Counted from the stretch's first letter, positions 1-11,435 are shown. The stretch: 64,000 nucleotides of DNA from Malania oleifera (GCF_029873635.1 NC_080420.1:52405457-52469456), one strand, 5' to 3'. The notes: generated from the sequence alone by a model not told the origin. Numbers and translations: made by a program.

Positions 1-629
1 GTATTGTTTACAGCTTGTTATCTCTAAGCACTTTCCATTGATGAGGAAAAAAAAAAGACATACCTTTGTATCATGAACTGCCTACATATGCACACAATTA
101 ACATCTCTAAGATGATGTAACACATGATAGGGATGCAAATCTTAGCTTCCCTCTTTTCATATTGGAAATTAGAAAATTCAATTGTCCTTTTCTTACCTAT
201 GTTATTTTCCTTGTCTTTATATGTTACTTTGTATTATTTTCTCATATGTTGTTATCATTCTTTAACCACAAAAATACAAATTTAATTTTTTTCTAACTTC
301 ATCATTTGTCAGACATGTTTAATATTTGTTTGGTTGAAATTTGCATGCATTATAGTTTGTATGTTTGTATTCCTAGCACCTATATTTTTTAGATATAGGT
401 ATTGAAGTGTTTGGCTATGAAGCTGTTTGGAGAGACCAATCACAATGCAATTAACTTGTTTGAGGTTTGGCGGCTATAATTAAATAACTCGGACAAAGTG
501 AGACGAAATTCCAATCAACCCCACTAATCAATTTGTGACCCTTCTAGACCTTAGAACTAAAATGTCTTGTTAAAGAAACGCCAGCTAATACATTTAATAC
601 TTCTTTTTGCAACAATTGTTATTAATCAT
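1..629. other. AT-rich intergenic DNA, no gene seen
   Basis: I see no coding sequence, transposon terminus or RNA gene here. The stretch is AT-rich with short homopolymer runs and ends where the SINE target duplication begins. Confidence 0.6.
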
Positions 630-850
630 CACCATCTTTTTTTTTTTTTTGATATCGCCGGGTGTCCTCAACCGGCATCTACCAGATTATTCTGAGATGC
701 AACACAGCCAAGACTATTCCCGCGCCCCGTGATACCGGCCCCACAGCACCACAAGGGTGTAAATTCAGGAACCCGGGGAAAATTCGAACCCGGGAGGCGC
801 AAAGACTGACCTCGTGAGAGGCACACCCAGTGAACGAGTTCACCATCTTT
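630..850 (-). mobile_element. tRNA-derived SINE with 10-bp target site duplication
   Basis: The body lies at 640-840 on the minus strand. A perfect 10-bp direct repeat, caccatcttt, occurs at 630-639 and 841-850. The plus strand shows a poly(T) run at 640-650, which is the 3' poly(A) tail of a minus-strand insertion. Read on the minus strand, the element begins with an A-box-like segment (actcgttcactggg) followed about 45 nt later by a B-box-like segment (gggttcgaat), the internal RNA polymerase III promoter layout of tRNA-derived SINEs. The head may be slightly 5'-truncated because the A box starts almost at the duplication. The family name cannot be given from sequence alone. The open frame across it (679-909) is not a gene. 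Confidence 0.85.
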
Positions 851-1306
851 GATACAACTGAAAGGGGTGATTGAATCCTCAAATCAAGAGAAGACCTCCT
901 CCATGCCAACTTAAGAGATGTATTACAACAGCATGATTCTTCTGAGAACTATGAAAGCACAAGTGTCTTACCAAAAATTAGTCATTGAAGTCTTTAAAGA
1001 ACAAATGGTCAGAATATGGAGGTGTGGGTGGATGGCATAGGACAAAAGCCAAGAAGGAGCATAGATGACTTGAAGGAGGCGTCCACTTGCCAGCACAGCT
1101 ATAAGATGAAGAGTTAAACCAAAGAATTTTTTTTTTGTTTTTTTTGTTTTTTGAGCATGTGTTTATAGAATAAAAAGGGAGGTAGATACTAACATGACTA
1201 AGATCTAGGTGTTAATTGAAATAGAGTCTTTAAAGACACTACAAGAGGTCTAGATATTAATAAGTCAAAGAATTTTCAAAGACCTCTTTCCTCTACTTTT
1301 GATGAA
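851..1306. other. Intergenic DNA, no gene seen
   Basis: No reading frame of interest and no transposon end was seen. A T-rich stretch near 1129-1152 is the only notable feature. Confidence 0.5.
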
Positions 1307-2377
1307 GTTGGTGTTGGAAATGGTATGATCCCAAGAGGGGGAGTGAATTGGAGATTTAAAAACTTTTCAGCTAATTTAAATATTTCGCCGATTCACCACA
1401 TATTATATTTTATTCAATATTAAACGCGTGTATATAAAAAGATTATGCTACTTGGTTCATGCATACATGCGTATCTCATTCAAAGTAAATGTGTGCATGC
1501 AACTAAATATAACAGTAAATCAATATGTCACACATATTGAATTTAAAGCGCAGTAATTTAAATAAGATAAGGAGAGAGAGACACAGAAGATTTGTTATCG
1601 AGGTCCGGTCAAACCAACCTATGTCCCCGCCTTGGGCATGCCTCCCAAGGATTCTACTAAACCTGCTCACTTAACCGGGCGGAACAGAAACCATTTACAT
1701 CCTTTCCTTATGGGGCTAAAAAAACTTTAGCTCAATTACTAAGCTGAGCCGAACTAGTCTCACTTATGGGGCTGAGACTCACCAATTCAATTTTCGGGCT
1801 GAATCGAACCAGTCTCACTTACGGAGCTGAGACTCCCTGGTTCAATTAATGGACTGAACCCAACCAATACAATAAAAACTATTTTTGTACATAATACAAT
1901 GCTGCTAAATACAAGCAGAAATGTACACATTTAAGCTCAAATGCAAACACTCTAAAATGATATGAAATGTATGTTCAGTAGAGTAAGGGTGTGTTTCTAA
2001 AAATATTTTTCCAATCTTTGAACATAATATGTACGATAAAGACTTCAAAGATTTAAACTCTAAATCAAATATTTCTCCAAAAATATTTTCAATAAGACAT
2101 AGGAGAATCTAGGGTTATAGTTTCAAAAACTTTGCACAAAATAAAATATATGCATTTGAAGATCCATGTGCAAATCAAAGCAAGTAAAAACCCAAATAAA
2201 ATATATGCTCTCTTTGAAAAGATTTTTTAAAAAATAATAAAGAGAGATTCGGTGAGTAAAAGATTTGTCCTAATGAAAGAGTTTTTACAATAAAAATGTT
2301 TTTGGGAGAACTTTGATTAGGATAAAATTAAAGAGAAAAATGGCTAATCAAAGTTTCTAATTTTGACAAATGAAGGG

Positions 2378-2387
2378 ATATTTATAG
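2378..2387 (-). promoter_or_regulatory. TATA box of solo LTR1
   Basis: The plus strand reads atatttatag, which is ctataaatat on the minus strand. It lies about 120 bp downstream (in element sense) of the palindromic repeat cluster. The same box sits at the same relative place in LTRs B, C, E and G. Confidence 0.65.
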
Positions 2388-2504
2388 TTTGTCTAAAAAT
2401 TATGACCGTTAGAGACCTATTGAAAATTTTCAAAAAAGTTTAATTAAGTTTTAACCTTAATTACCGCAGTTAAAAATGAGCAATCCAAGAGTTGCGAGTG
2501 CCTG

Positions 2505-2975
2505 ACCTGAAGTTCGGTCGCCCGAGCATATACAACAGAAAAAGTCATTTTTGAACATTCGGGTGCCTGAATATGGGCTCGGTTTGCTGAATCGAAGGCA
2601 ATTTCAAAAAAGCATGATTCGGTCACCCAGTCTAAAGTTCAGTATGCCAAACTTCAACTTTCGGTCGCTCGAGCCATATTTAAGCAGGAAGTTCGGGCGC
2701 CCGATGAAGGTGAAAAGTGATCACTCAAGGGTTCGGTCGCCCAAGGACGCTCAGTTCAATTTGGTTTGGTTGCCTGAACCAAGTCAAACTAGTTGACCAG
2801 TCAGTCATTCGTTCAACTGAGGAGTTTTCAACGCACACAATTCGGTCGCTTGAAGCCCTTTCATACTTAAGATTTTGTCCTGTTTTTTAGCAAAATTATG
2901 TGCAAGGACCTAGGGTTAAATTAAGGTCTAAGCTTTTTTTATTTTACCCTAAAAAACCTAGCATCGGTCGACCGA
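2505..2975 (-). repeat. Near-palindromic CG-centred microrepeat cluster in U3 of LTR1
   Basis: About eleven units of roughly 12-14 bp follow the pattern ttcggtcgcccgag or ttcgggcgcccga, some with CG decayed to TG or CA (for example ttcggtcacccag). They are spaced about 20-50 bp apart with unrelated sequence between. The last unit near 2963 reads cggtcgaccg. They occupy the U3 side of the TATA box. Possible transcription factor binding sites; function is inferred only from position. Confidence 0.75.
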
Positions 2976-3297
2976 AGTCAGCCCTAAGTTCTGTCTACGG
3001 TTCTGTCTGAGCATTCAAATCATTTAATGCATATGCATGCATTATTACACACCAGAATAATAAAAATTAAAATGCATGTACAAATTGAAACAAATGTCTT
3101 CTTCTTCTTCTTCTTTGCTCTCCTGTCCTTATGAAATATGCCAGTTAATATCGCTCTTCAAGTTCTTCTGGCATCCATCTACCGGTATCTTATGTTCGTG
3201 TTGAATTGGAAACCTATTACACACTAAATGTACACATAAGATATTGGTGGTTTGTCAGCATCAAAATAGAGATCGGATTCAAAAAGCCAACAGTTGG

Positions 3298-4383
3298 TGA
3301 AAAGGATATGGTATTTATTTACTAGTCCATATCAACAAGGAAACTAACCTTAGTTTTAATGCATGAAGAAAAACAAAAAAAGCAAAAGCTAGTCTTCTAT
3401 GTCATAGTAATGCACTAGGCGGCCCTAAAAGGGAAAGATATTCTAAAGTTGAGAAAAATGAGATTGTTGGCCCTAAAATCGAGTCTAGAGGTAGGGTGAA
3501 GAGACTCTTTTGCATATTTGTGCTTTCTTATACAAAATATTAAATCTGGTGTAGGATCGGATTGGTCGACCTAGTCCTATGGTTCAACCCTCACACAAGT
3601 ACATACACTGATAACACTTTGATTTAAAATTTTAATTAACCAACATAAACACCATAAATTATGCAATATTTCACATGTTCGAGGATTAAAAAAAAAAAAG
3701 GTATATGACTTGTCCATAAATTAAGTCTTAATTGGTCCTTCACAAAGGAATCAAGTTATATGCAGCAAATATGTTACTCAAAAAGTCAAGAATGTAAGCC
3801 CTATTGTTAGCATAGCAATATTCCCAAAATTAATTTTAAACTAGCAGGTATCAATATTGCAATCTATGAATTCAAAGAGTTTATTAAATATGAAATTTTA
3901 GGTTTTCAAGCGAAGGGTTTATATAATATAAATCAAAGGTTTATAATCAAATATGGCTTAAAAAGATTACAACCTTACCAAAGGAAAATCTTTGGGATGA
4001 CTTGAGATTATCCAACACAAGATTAGATCACATCGTAAGTTCTTCTTGCAAGCTTTGAACACCAAGACGAACACAGTTATGGAGTGCCGGGGAGGTGACC
4101 GTGTGGGTGTATGTTGGTGGTGATCGTGTGGTGTTGATGGAGGTCGGAGAGTGGTAGATGGAGGAGGGGATGATGGATTCATTGGATAGTTTAGTGGTCT
4201 TTTTCGACTTGATCTCCAAAGAGAACATTGTAGCCTCACACTACTCACTCACAATGAGAGGAACAAACTTCACTAGCTCAATAATGGAAAACTTCAATAT
4301 ATTCAAACTTCTTCATCTTTGTGTTTATAATGAGAAGACTATTTATAGACTTACCTTGGGGTGACAAGGCATAGGAACAAAGC
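3298..4383. other. Non-coding DNA, no gene recognised
   Basis: No known domain or transposon terminus was recognised. It may include the eroded 3' flank or LTR of the Gypsy remnant to the right, but I could not demonstrate this. Short open frames at 3967-4364 have no recognisable content. Confidence 0.4.
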
Positions 4384-4385
4384 AA

Positions 4386-4497
4386 TTGGGGGGGGGGGGG
4401 GGGAGACAAAGCATAGGAACAAAGCATAGAAGGGGGGGACAAAGCATGGAAGGGGGGTACAAAGCATGAGAACAAAGCATGGGGGGGGGGGGGACAA
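4386..4497. repeat. G-run minisatellite around an acaaagcat core
   Basis: Runs of about 6 to 18 consecutive G residues alternate with the short core acaaagcatag/gaacaaagcatgg, repeated about six times. The longest runs are near 4388-4403 and 4481-4493. Four or more G tracts within about 110 bp make the plus strand able to form G-quadruplexes. The run lengths are likely to be unstable and error-prone in assembly. Confidence 0.8.
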
Positions 4498-4699
4498 ACA
4501 TAATAAATGCTAACACAACTTTCTGACATAATATATACTATCAGATGCAAGCTAGGTTGTCTTTCAATATTACAAATATAATAAATAAGCCAAAAAAGGG
4601 GACCTAAATTCGTGTGGGACCCACATGGGTCTTGAACTCGGACTTGCAACTGTATATCAACCCAGGTCTTCTTGTACCGAAAGCCTTCACATAATCTTT

Positions 4700-5876
4700 G
4701 TGTACCTACAAAAAAGTTACAAACCAAAGTGTACATCTGGAGGTCGTCCACGTGTCACCATGTCAGCAAAGGAAATAGTCAAGGTCGATTGATCCCCATC
4801 ATCTCTCTTATGCCCAAAAGAATTCTTCTCTGAAGAATGAGAAGTGATGTATTGGGAGTAAAACTCTAGGTTGAGATGAAAGAGGTCCAACTTCGGGTTG
4901 AGACGAAAGAGGTCCACTTTAAGTATGGAGATCTTCTTGGAAAATGGCTTGCCTCTCCACTTGGCCAAGAACTTTTGGTATGATCCTGCTCATGTGAATG
5001 TTGTCTTGTCATCCAATGTCTTTTCAATTTCATCGTAGTTCTTGGGTATGGGTAAAGGTGGGGATAAAGGCAATTTTGTGTTTTCAGGTTCATTATGAGT
5101 GGGGAAAGGAGTGGGATCACCTACAAGGTGAGTATTTGAAGGTTCTACAAAAGAAAATGTTTCAAGAAATGGGGTTAGATCCTCAACATTAAAAACATTG
5201 TTAATGCCAAAATCAATAGGAAAATCAAGCATGTAAGTATTAGAACTAATTTTATTTAAAATTTTGAAAGGACTCATCTTTTTACCATGCAACTTTCTTA
5301 CCTTTCCTTCACGAATCTGCTCAAGACGAACACGGACCATAACCATATCACCATGTGAAAATTCTTGTAACCGGCAATGTATGTAAGCACTAAATTTATA
5401 ATGTTCATTGGTCAAGTTAATTTTCATTCTTATTTCAGAATGTAGGTCATGTCAGTACTTAGCAAAAGCATCGACTTGTTCACTCACTCTAACCTGTGGA
5501 GGTAATGGGATAAGATCTATAGGCTTCCTTGGTTGGTAACCAGTGACAATCTGAAATGGGCTAAGGCATGTGGTTCTATTCACTAAGCTATTGAGTGCAA
5601 ATTCAGCCATTGGTAGACACAAATCATATGAACCTATGTTCTCACCCATTAGGCATCTCAATAAGTCACCTAAGCTCCTACTAATCACCTCAGTTTTGCC
5701 ATCGATTTGGGGATGATAAGCACTAGAAAACTGAAGTTTAGTACCTAACATTGCCCACAAAGTTTTCCAAAAGTAACTTAGAAATTTTACATCCTGATTA
5801 AAAAGATGGTTTGGGGAAGACCATGCAATTTCACAATTTCTCTAAAAAAGATGGATGCAATTTTTTAGGCATCATG
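4700..5876 (-). pseudogene. Ty3/Gypsy integrase remnant (element H), interrupted by element I
   Basis: On the minus strand the integrase core is readable from 5876 to about 5450. It runs through a decayed stretch resembling 'REIVKLHG' and then an intact frame at 5452-5760 with the motif 'SAYHPQIDGKTEV' followed by 'MAEFALNS'. The frame at 4990-5427 continues with the integrase C-terminal part ('FSHGDMVMVRVR', 'KLHGKKMSPFKIL') and ends with 'FNVEDLTPF', typical of Gypsy integrase tails. Several stops and frameshifts separate the parts. The N-terminal half is missing because the LTR of element I starts at 5877 inside the core. The lineage within Gypsy is uncertain; a chromovirus is likely. Confidence 0.85.
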
Positions 5877-7710
5877 TGTATTAGCCTTGATGGCTACATG
5901 AGTTTAATTGTCTTGTTTTGATGATAGCAACTCATTAGTGGTTATAGGCAAGCTTATCTTTGCATGTTAAGTTATGGTAATTATAAATACAAATGCAAAG
6001 ATTAAGTAGATTCTTAATATGTTAGACATCATCAAAAAGAGGGAGAATGTTAGCCTTGGTGGCTATACTATCATGGTTTATATGTTTTGATGATATTAAC
6101 CTATATGTTTTTCCTAGTGTTTTCCATCTTTACAGATCATGTTTTGTATAGGTTCAACTGGTAGTTACATGAAGTACTTGATCAAAGGCAAAGATCTGAC
6201 CAAGTTGACGTCAAGTAGGAAAGATCAAAAGGACACTCACTCAGAAAGGACTCGAGCACAACCAAAGGAAGCTTTATGTTGAATTATATGTAATATGGGT
6301 TGTGTGAGGTAGGAACATTTTGTAACTCTTGCGGTTTTGTTTCATATATAATTCCTGAGCAAGAGTTGAGCAAATGCACATGCATACCCACATGAGTTTA
6401 TAGGATTTCACAGAGTCACAAACTCAACATACACAGTTTTCAAAGTTAAATTAAAGAGTTCGTCAAAAGAATGCTAAACTCAAAATATGTTTTTCAAAGA
6501 GACAAGTTTTCAATATCTTGGTTTTATAAACTTTTTCATACTTGGTCCTGGCTTTGAAAAAACATGTTTAATGTCCTAAAGCCTCAAGAAAGTCAAGTAT
6601 ATTTTTATAAAGAACATACTAGCATATAAGATATCAAAATGAGCTTTCAAATGTGTTTTCTTAAATAAGATATCTTAAATTCAAAATAAATTTCATAAGG
6701 ACAAATTTTTAAATTATATTAGTGTTGTAATCTTTTACAAACTTGATTCTAGTTGGGTTTAAAACCTCAGTTATGCACCTATCAAATTTCCTGAACATCC
6801 TTCAGTATTTGGGGCATAACTTTGCTAGAAAAGTCCAAAAATGATGATCTTGGTGTCTATGAAAAGTTAAGATAAAATAGAACAACTTTCGTGTTGATGA
6901 CTTTTTCTAATTCAGGGCACTCATTGACAATTGGGTGCAACTTGTTAACGATTCTAGGCAAAATGTTAATGATTGTCAGCAGAGTGCTACTAGCTGATGA
7001 ATGGGGGCCACTAGTCGACGAGTGGGGGTCAATAGCCAACGATTTGCATCTCGAACAGCGCACCAATGGCACTAGAAAATGGCTAGTTTTTTTTTTTTTT
7101 TCAGGATTTGCTCCCAATGGTCTAATAACGACTAGCAAGGGTTTTTGGTTATAAATACAAGTCCTTAGACTTGTTTAATATGGCTTTGGTGATTTATACA
7201 AGTTCATAGTAAAAAATATCATTTTATACAAAACCTAGGCACTTTGCGTCTTTGTTATTCATTCACAAGTGCTCAATCTATCTTACTCTCTAAACTTGTG
7301 TGATTCAAACCTTGAGAGAATTGTGTGAGGTTTGCTTTGTATTTCATATTTGCTCATTTATGAAGGCTCTTGGTGAGCGTGGTAGGGATTTGTTCCTGAT
7401 TGTAGGGATTTGTTCCTGAGTTGTAAGGCTTCTCCGCCAGTGAAGGAGTATCCTTAGTGGATTATGGAATCCTCGCCTTTGTGCTAAGGCGTGGACGTAA
7501 GCTTGGTACCAAACCACGTAAAAATCCCGCTATTGATCTTTCTCTACCCTTCTTTTTATTTTATTTGTCTTGTGCTTGATTTACATTATATATATTGTGA
7601 TATAATTGCTTGCAATATTGCCAAGAGTTTTATTTTGTAGAGAATCAAAAAACGCGAAAAGAGTTCATTCACCCCCTCTGACTCTATATACTCTCGAGCT
7701 AGGACACTTA
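5877..7710 (+). repeat. 5' LTR of element I, with tandem-duplicated start
   Basis: The start TGTATTAGCC abuts the Gypsy integrase sequence. A second copy of the LTR start, TGTTAGCC, occurs at 6048, preceded by a polypurine tract (aaaaagagggagaa). The same arrangement is in the 3' LTR (10338 and 10507), with nearly equal spacing of 171 and 169 bp. The right end is set just before the primer binding site and is accurate to about 10 bp. The LTR carries a TATA box at 7150. Confidence 0.8.
6890..7157 (+). promoter_or_regulatory. LTR promoter of element I: degenerate repeat cluster plus TATA box
   Basis: TATAAATA at 7150-7157 is on the plus strand. Upstream, from about 6890 to 7045, are degenerate units such as ctagtcgacgagtggg, ctagctgatgaatggg and caatagccaacga. 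They resemble the CG-centred palindromic units in the other LTR promoters of this window but are more decayed. Confidence 0.5.
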
Positions 7711-7715
7711 AAAAG

Positions 7716-7727
7716 TGGCATCAGAGC
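7716..7727 (+). other. Primer binding site of element I
   Basis: The sequence tggcatcagagc is one mismatch from tggtatcagagc, the usual plant Copia primer binding site complementary to the 3' end of initiator methionine tRNA. It lies just downstream of the 5' LTR. Confidence 0.85.
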
Positions 7728-7773
7728 AAGGCACTTGAGTTTATTAGAGTAAAATCCAAAGCATAAAAGATCA

Positions 7774-9446
7774 ATGGAGTATTCGGTGAGCACCTCTTCA
7801 CAGGGACGATCCATTTATCAACCACCGTTGTTCAAAGGCACCAACTACCTCTCGTGGAAAAATAAAATGGTCGTCTTCATTCAAGCTTACAACTTAGATT
7901 TGTGGGAGATATTCTCCAAAGGAGACTTCTCAATCACAAAGAAAAATGACAGGAATGTGGATATTCCCAAGGCTTTATTGGAACAATCACCAAGCAAAAA
8001 AAGGTTAGTTGAACTCAATTTTAAAGCAATGCATATTATTTATAGTGGTTTAAATGATGTTGTACGTAGTCTTATTTGTGAATGTAAAACCACAAAAAAA
8101 AAAAAATATATGGGATATACTTGAAAACATCTATGGAAACCCATCTCAAAATGAACAAACAAAAATATGCATGCTAGTTAGAGAATTTGAGATGTTTAAA
8201 TTAAATGATGGTGAAGAAATTTCTTCCATGCTCACTCAGTTCACACACCTCATTAACAACTTGAAAGCACTTGGTAGAATTTATTCATTAGAATATTATA
8301 TTCAAAAAATTCTCCAATCCTTACCTAGAGTCATCTATGACGATTGAAGAAGCAAGAAATCTAGAAAAACCAAAGATATAAAATGGTCTTGTCTTAGATA
8401 CACCTTGTTCTAATCACCAAGAAATAAATGAGGATAATGATATTGTGCTAATCACAAGAGAACTTAAGAAATTTTTAAGTAAAAGAATGCAACAAAAAGA
8501 AAAAGAAGAGTCATGCATTGGATGTTGTGATTGTAATAACTTTAGGCATGATATGGTAAATTGCCCCCTAAATCAAAATGAAGGAAATTTTTTAAATGGA
8601 AATCATAATGCCATGAATGGTGCTACTTGGAATGAAATCGATGGTTTAGCCACTGATGATGAAAATGAGAAAAAAACACATCCATGCTCCATGGCTAACG
8701 AATAAGAAGATGAAGTAAGTTCAGATGAGAAGAATTATACTCCTTCATATGATGAAGTAGTAAATAAATGTACAAAATTGTTTGATGAATTACTTTAAAT
8801 AAAAAGGAAGAACAAAAATGTTGGAAAAGAGCTTGTTTTGTCAAAACAAAGGGAATTTTCTTTGAAAGAAGAAAATGAACCCTTAAAAAGGGAAATGAAA
8901 AGCATAAAACTTTAGAAATAAAAATAAAAAGCTTCAAAAATAAATTGTTAAAATGCAAAGGCAAAGAACCTTGACTTTGTTCCAGCTTGAAAAAAGGAAA
9001 ATATTTCCCTTAAAAAGAAAAATGATGATCTTAATGAAAAAGCTAAAAAAACCTTAAAATTTTTCAAGAGCAAGTAGAAAATTTGAAAAATCAAATTGGA
9101 AATATCTTGAGAGAAAACACTCTCTTGAAAAAGAAAAAGAAAGATCATGGCAAAACTATTAAAGGAAAAAAAAAACTACAAATAAATTTTGGGAGTTAAG
9201 AAAAATGGTTTTTGCAAAAAGAATTTAAAACCACATGGTCATGCCTTAACAAGCAAAAATAATGCAAATAAGTAAAGACCCTCACACGAAAACAAAATTT
9301 GTTTATATTGTGAAAGAAAAGATCACATAAGATATTTTTGCCCTTTTAGAAGAGATAGAGGCAAAGAAAGGAAGTTGAAATGGGTAGTAAAAAAGAAAAA
9401 CCCCTTGGCACCCAAGGAAGAGTGGGTACCAAAAGGAAATACATGA
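7774..9446 (+). pseudogene. Copia gag of element I (UBN2-type), frameshifted
   Basis: The start ATG at 7774 gives an N-terminus with the usual Copia gag motif 'PPLFKGTNYLSWKNKM'. The frame breaks at a 13-nt A run near 8092-8104, continues in frame 2 to 8347 ('MLVREFEMFKLNDGE', 'FTHLINNLKALG'), then moves to frame 3 with 'MTIEEARNLE' at 8337. A CCHC zinc knuckle (C-CD-C-NNFR-H-DMVN-C) is near 8525-8570. A lysine-rich, probably coiled-coil stretch with several stops follows. A second CCHC knuckle (C-LY-C-ERKD-H-IRYF-C) is at 9300-9341. The tail ends 'EEWVPKG' with a stop at 9444-9446. Two knuckles, a long coiled region and that tail match the large gags of Sirevirus-like elements. Not functional. 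Confidence 0.88.
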
Positions 9447-10337
9447 TTTTCTTTTTGCTTATTTAGAACCTAGGATTAGGAAATAGGAGTTAGGTAGATT
9501 TAACCAAACCTAGGTGAAATGGAATAAGTGTAGATTAAGAGAATTTATATTGTGCTGAATTAGAAACATTTATTTTTGTGGATAGAGCTCAAAGTGTAAA
9601 AATCTCAGTTTTGCATAATAACCATCTGATTTCTATGCTGAGAATTTTTGAAGATTATGCCAATATTGATGAATTCAAATCATAAAACCAATTTGATGTT
9701 TTAATTGTGTATGTCCATATTGATTGGTTTATTTCTCTTTAAAAGTATTTTCAATTATTTATGGGATGAAATAGCATGTACTCAAAGCTTATTCCTTGGG
9801 AATAATTTTTTTTTTTGTGACAAAATTTGTTTTGATGATATATGCTTTTGATTAGATACATAGTAAGATTTTTTAAAGCATAGTACAACCTCCCATACAT
9901 GAAATTGATTTTTGCACATACTCACCTCACCACTATGGAATCAAATATTAAGGGGAAGAAATTATTATTTTTTAAATGAATAGTACCTCTCTTTTTGATG
10001 ATGATCAAAGGAGGAGAAGATATTCAGTGTCTTATATGTTAGGAAGAAGATGTTTGGTATTATGTATGGGGGAGAAGTGAAAAATGTATGTGGGGTAGAA
10101 TGCATATGGTAGTATGAAAGTTCATTTTGCTTATTTATTTTATCTTTTAAATGAACTTTCTATGGTTTGCATAAATTTAGGTCCAATAGTTATGAATGTC
10201 TTTATTATATTTCATATGCATATAGTAAGGGCAAGCAAACTTTAGTTTATTTAACAATATGCATAATTTGAGGGGGAGCTTTAAAATACACCCTATAGAG
10301 ACAACCAATGGTTTGTCATCATAAAAAAGGGGAAGAG
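9447..10337 (+). other. 3' non-coding region of element I with multiple polypurine tracts
   Basis: Between the gag stop and the 3' LTR there is no pol. Purine-rich tracts occur near 9951, 10010, 10069, 10271 and 10323-10337; the last directly abuts the LTR start and is the likely functional PPT. Several follow the phrase 'tgatgatgatcaaa' or 'tcatcataaaaa'. Multiple PPT-like tracts upstream of the 3' LTR are, as I recall, a described property of Sirevirus elements. Confidence 0.7.
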
Positions 10338-10939
10338 TGTTAGTCTTGGTGGCTACATGAGCTTAACTGTCTTGTTTTGATGATAACAACTCATTAGTGG
10401 TTCTTGGTACGCTTATCTTTGTATGTTAAGTTATGGTAATCATAAATACAAATGCAAAGTTTAAGTAGATTTTTAATAGGTTAGACATCATCAAAAAGGG
10501 GGAAAATGTTAGCCTTGGTGGCTACACTATCATGGTTTATATGTTTTGATAATATTAACCCATATATTGTTCCTATAGTGTTTTCCATCTTTACAGATCA
10601 TGTTTAGTATAGGTTCAAGTGGTAGTTACATGAAGTACTGGATCAAAGGCAAAAATTAGAATGAGTTGATGTCGAGTAGGAAAGATCAAAAAGACACTCA
10701 CTCAAAAGGACTCAAGCACAACCAAAGGAAGCTTTATATTGAATTATATATAATATGGGTTGTGTGATGTAGGAACATTTCGTAATTCTTATGGTTTTGT
10801 TTCATACATGATTTCTGAGCAAGAGTTGAGCAAATACACATGCATATTAGGATATATGAGTTTATAGGATTTCACAAAGTCATAAACTCAACATACATGG
10901 TTTCAAAGATTAAAGAGTTTATCCAAATAATCCTAAACT
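10338..10939 (+). repeat. Partial 3' LTR of element I
   Basis: It begins TGTTAGTC immediately after the PPT and is collinear with 5877-6480 of the 5' LTR, including the internal PPT plus second LTR start at 10507. It stops at 10939 where the CACTA element starts; the sequence to the right of the CACTA element does not continue this LTR in the same orientation. Confidence 0.85.
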
Positions 10940-11038
10940 CACTACAAAAAATAAGGTTATTAGTGAAGGATCAAAATCGTCACTAATAATCAAAAATTCG
11001 TCATTAATAGTAATAGTGACAGTTTTATAAGTATTAGT

Positions 11039-11119
11039 AGGCATAGTGTAATCCTTGGGGGGTATGCCCAAGGCGGGGACGTAGGCTGGTTTGGCCAAAC
11101 TTCGATAACAAATCTTATG

Positions 11120-11183
<64 letters not shown>

Positions 11184-11435
11184 ATTTAAATTTCCATACT
11201 TCAATTTCCGCATGTCTATGCTTTGATTTATAGTTATAATTATTTGCATGCACACATTTGAGTTAAATGAGATATGCCGCACATATATGTTTGAACGTAT
11301 AGTTTCATCATTTTTCATACACGTTATTATATTGAATGAGCTATGATTTGTGATGAATCGGTCAATGTTTAATTTAGCCAAAATATTTTTAAAACCCAAT
11401 TCACCCCTCCTCTTGGGATCACACCAATTCCAACA
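11039..11435 (+). repeat. Sirevirus-type LTR fragment inside the CACTA element
   Basis: This is the U5-side part of an LTR of the LTR1/B/C/E/G family in opposite orientation. It has 'aatccttgg..cccaaggcggggac', then 'ttcgataacaaat', a (CT)n run, and the terminus 'cacccctcctcttgggatc..ccaaca' ending at 11435. The U3 side with TATA box and repeat cluster is absent. Its left edge is fuzzy by a few bases and no target duplication was seen, so capture or truncation before CACTA mobilisation is likely. Confidence 0.75.
11123..11179. repeat. (CT)n microsatellite
   Basis: About 28 perfect CT units. In the other LTR copies the same place holds a short GA-rich tract (for example 1570-1582), so this looks like an expansion of an LTR-encoded tract. 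Confidence 0.95.

Larger units (their letters stand above)
1307..3297 (-). mobile_element. Solo LTR of a Sirevirus-type Copia element (LTR1)
   Basis: The LTR is 1312-3292 (1981 bp). On the plus strand it begins TGTTGG and ends CCAACA, and it is flanked by the perfect 5-bp duplication gttgg (1307-1311 and 3293-3297). No internal region is attached, so it is a solo LTR left by LTR-LTR recombination. It matches LTRs B, C, E and G in this window in several blocks: the 'gatcccaagaggg..tgaattgg' start, a 'ttatcgagg' plus 'gccttgggc' block, a reversed TATA box, a repeat array, and the 'tttgtca..atcaaaa' terminus. The reversed TATA box puts U3 on the right, so element sense is leftward. Confidence 0.88.
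5877..10939 (+). mobile_element. Copia (Sirevirus-like) element I, gag only, 3' LTR truncated
   Basis: The order is 5' LTR (5877 to about 7710), PBS (7716-7727), gag (7774-9446), a long 3' non-coding region with several polypurine tracts, and the first about 600 bp of the 3' LTR (10338-10939). No protease, integrase, RT or RNase H sequence lies between gag and the 3' region, so this is a non-autonomous deletion derivative. The left end sits inside the Gypsy integrase remnant; the right end is cut by the CACTA transposon and no target duplication can be checked. The gag type and repeated polypurine tracts suggest the Sirevirus group. Confidence 0.85.

Noticed and set aside
780..840. Possible tRNA gene (gggttcgaat box)
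   Set aside because: Only A and B box similarity is present; no cloverleaf, and the poly(A) tail plus 10-bp duplication show a SINE.
679..909. 76-codon minus-strand open frame
   Set aside because: It runs across the SINE; the pol III boxes and target duplication explain the sequence and no protein family fits.
10990..11181. Arg-Glu repeat protein on the minus strand
   Set aside because: Translation of the (CT)n microsatellite.
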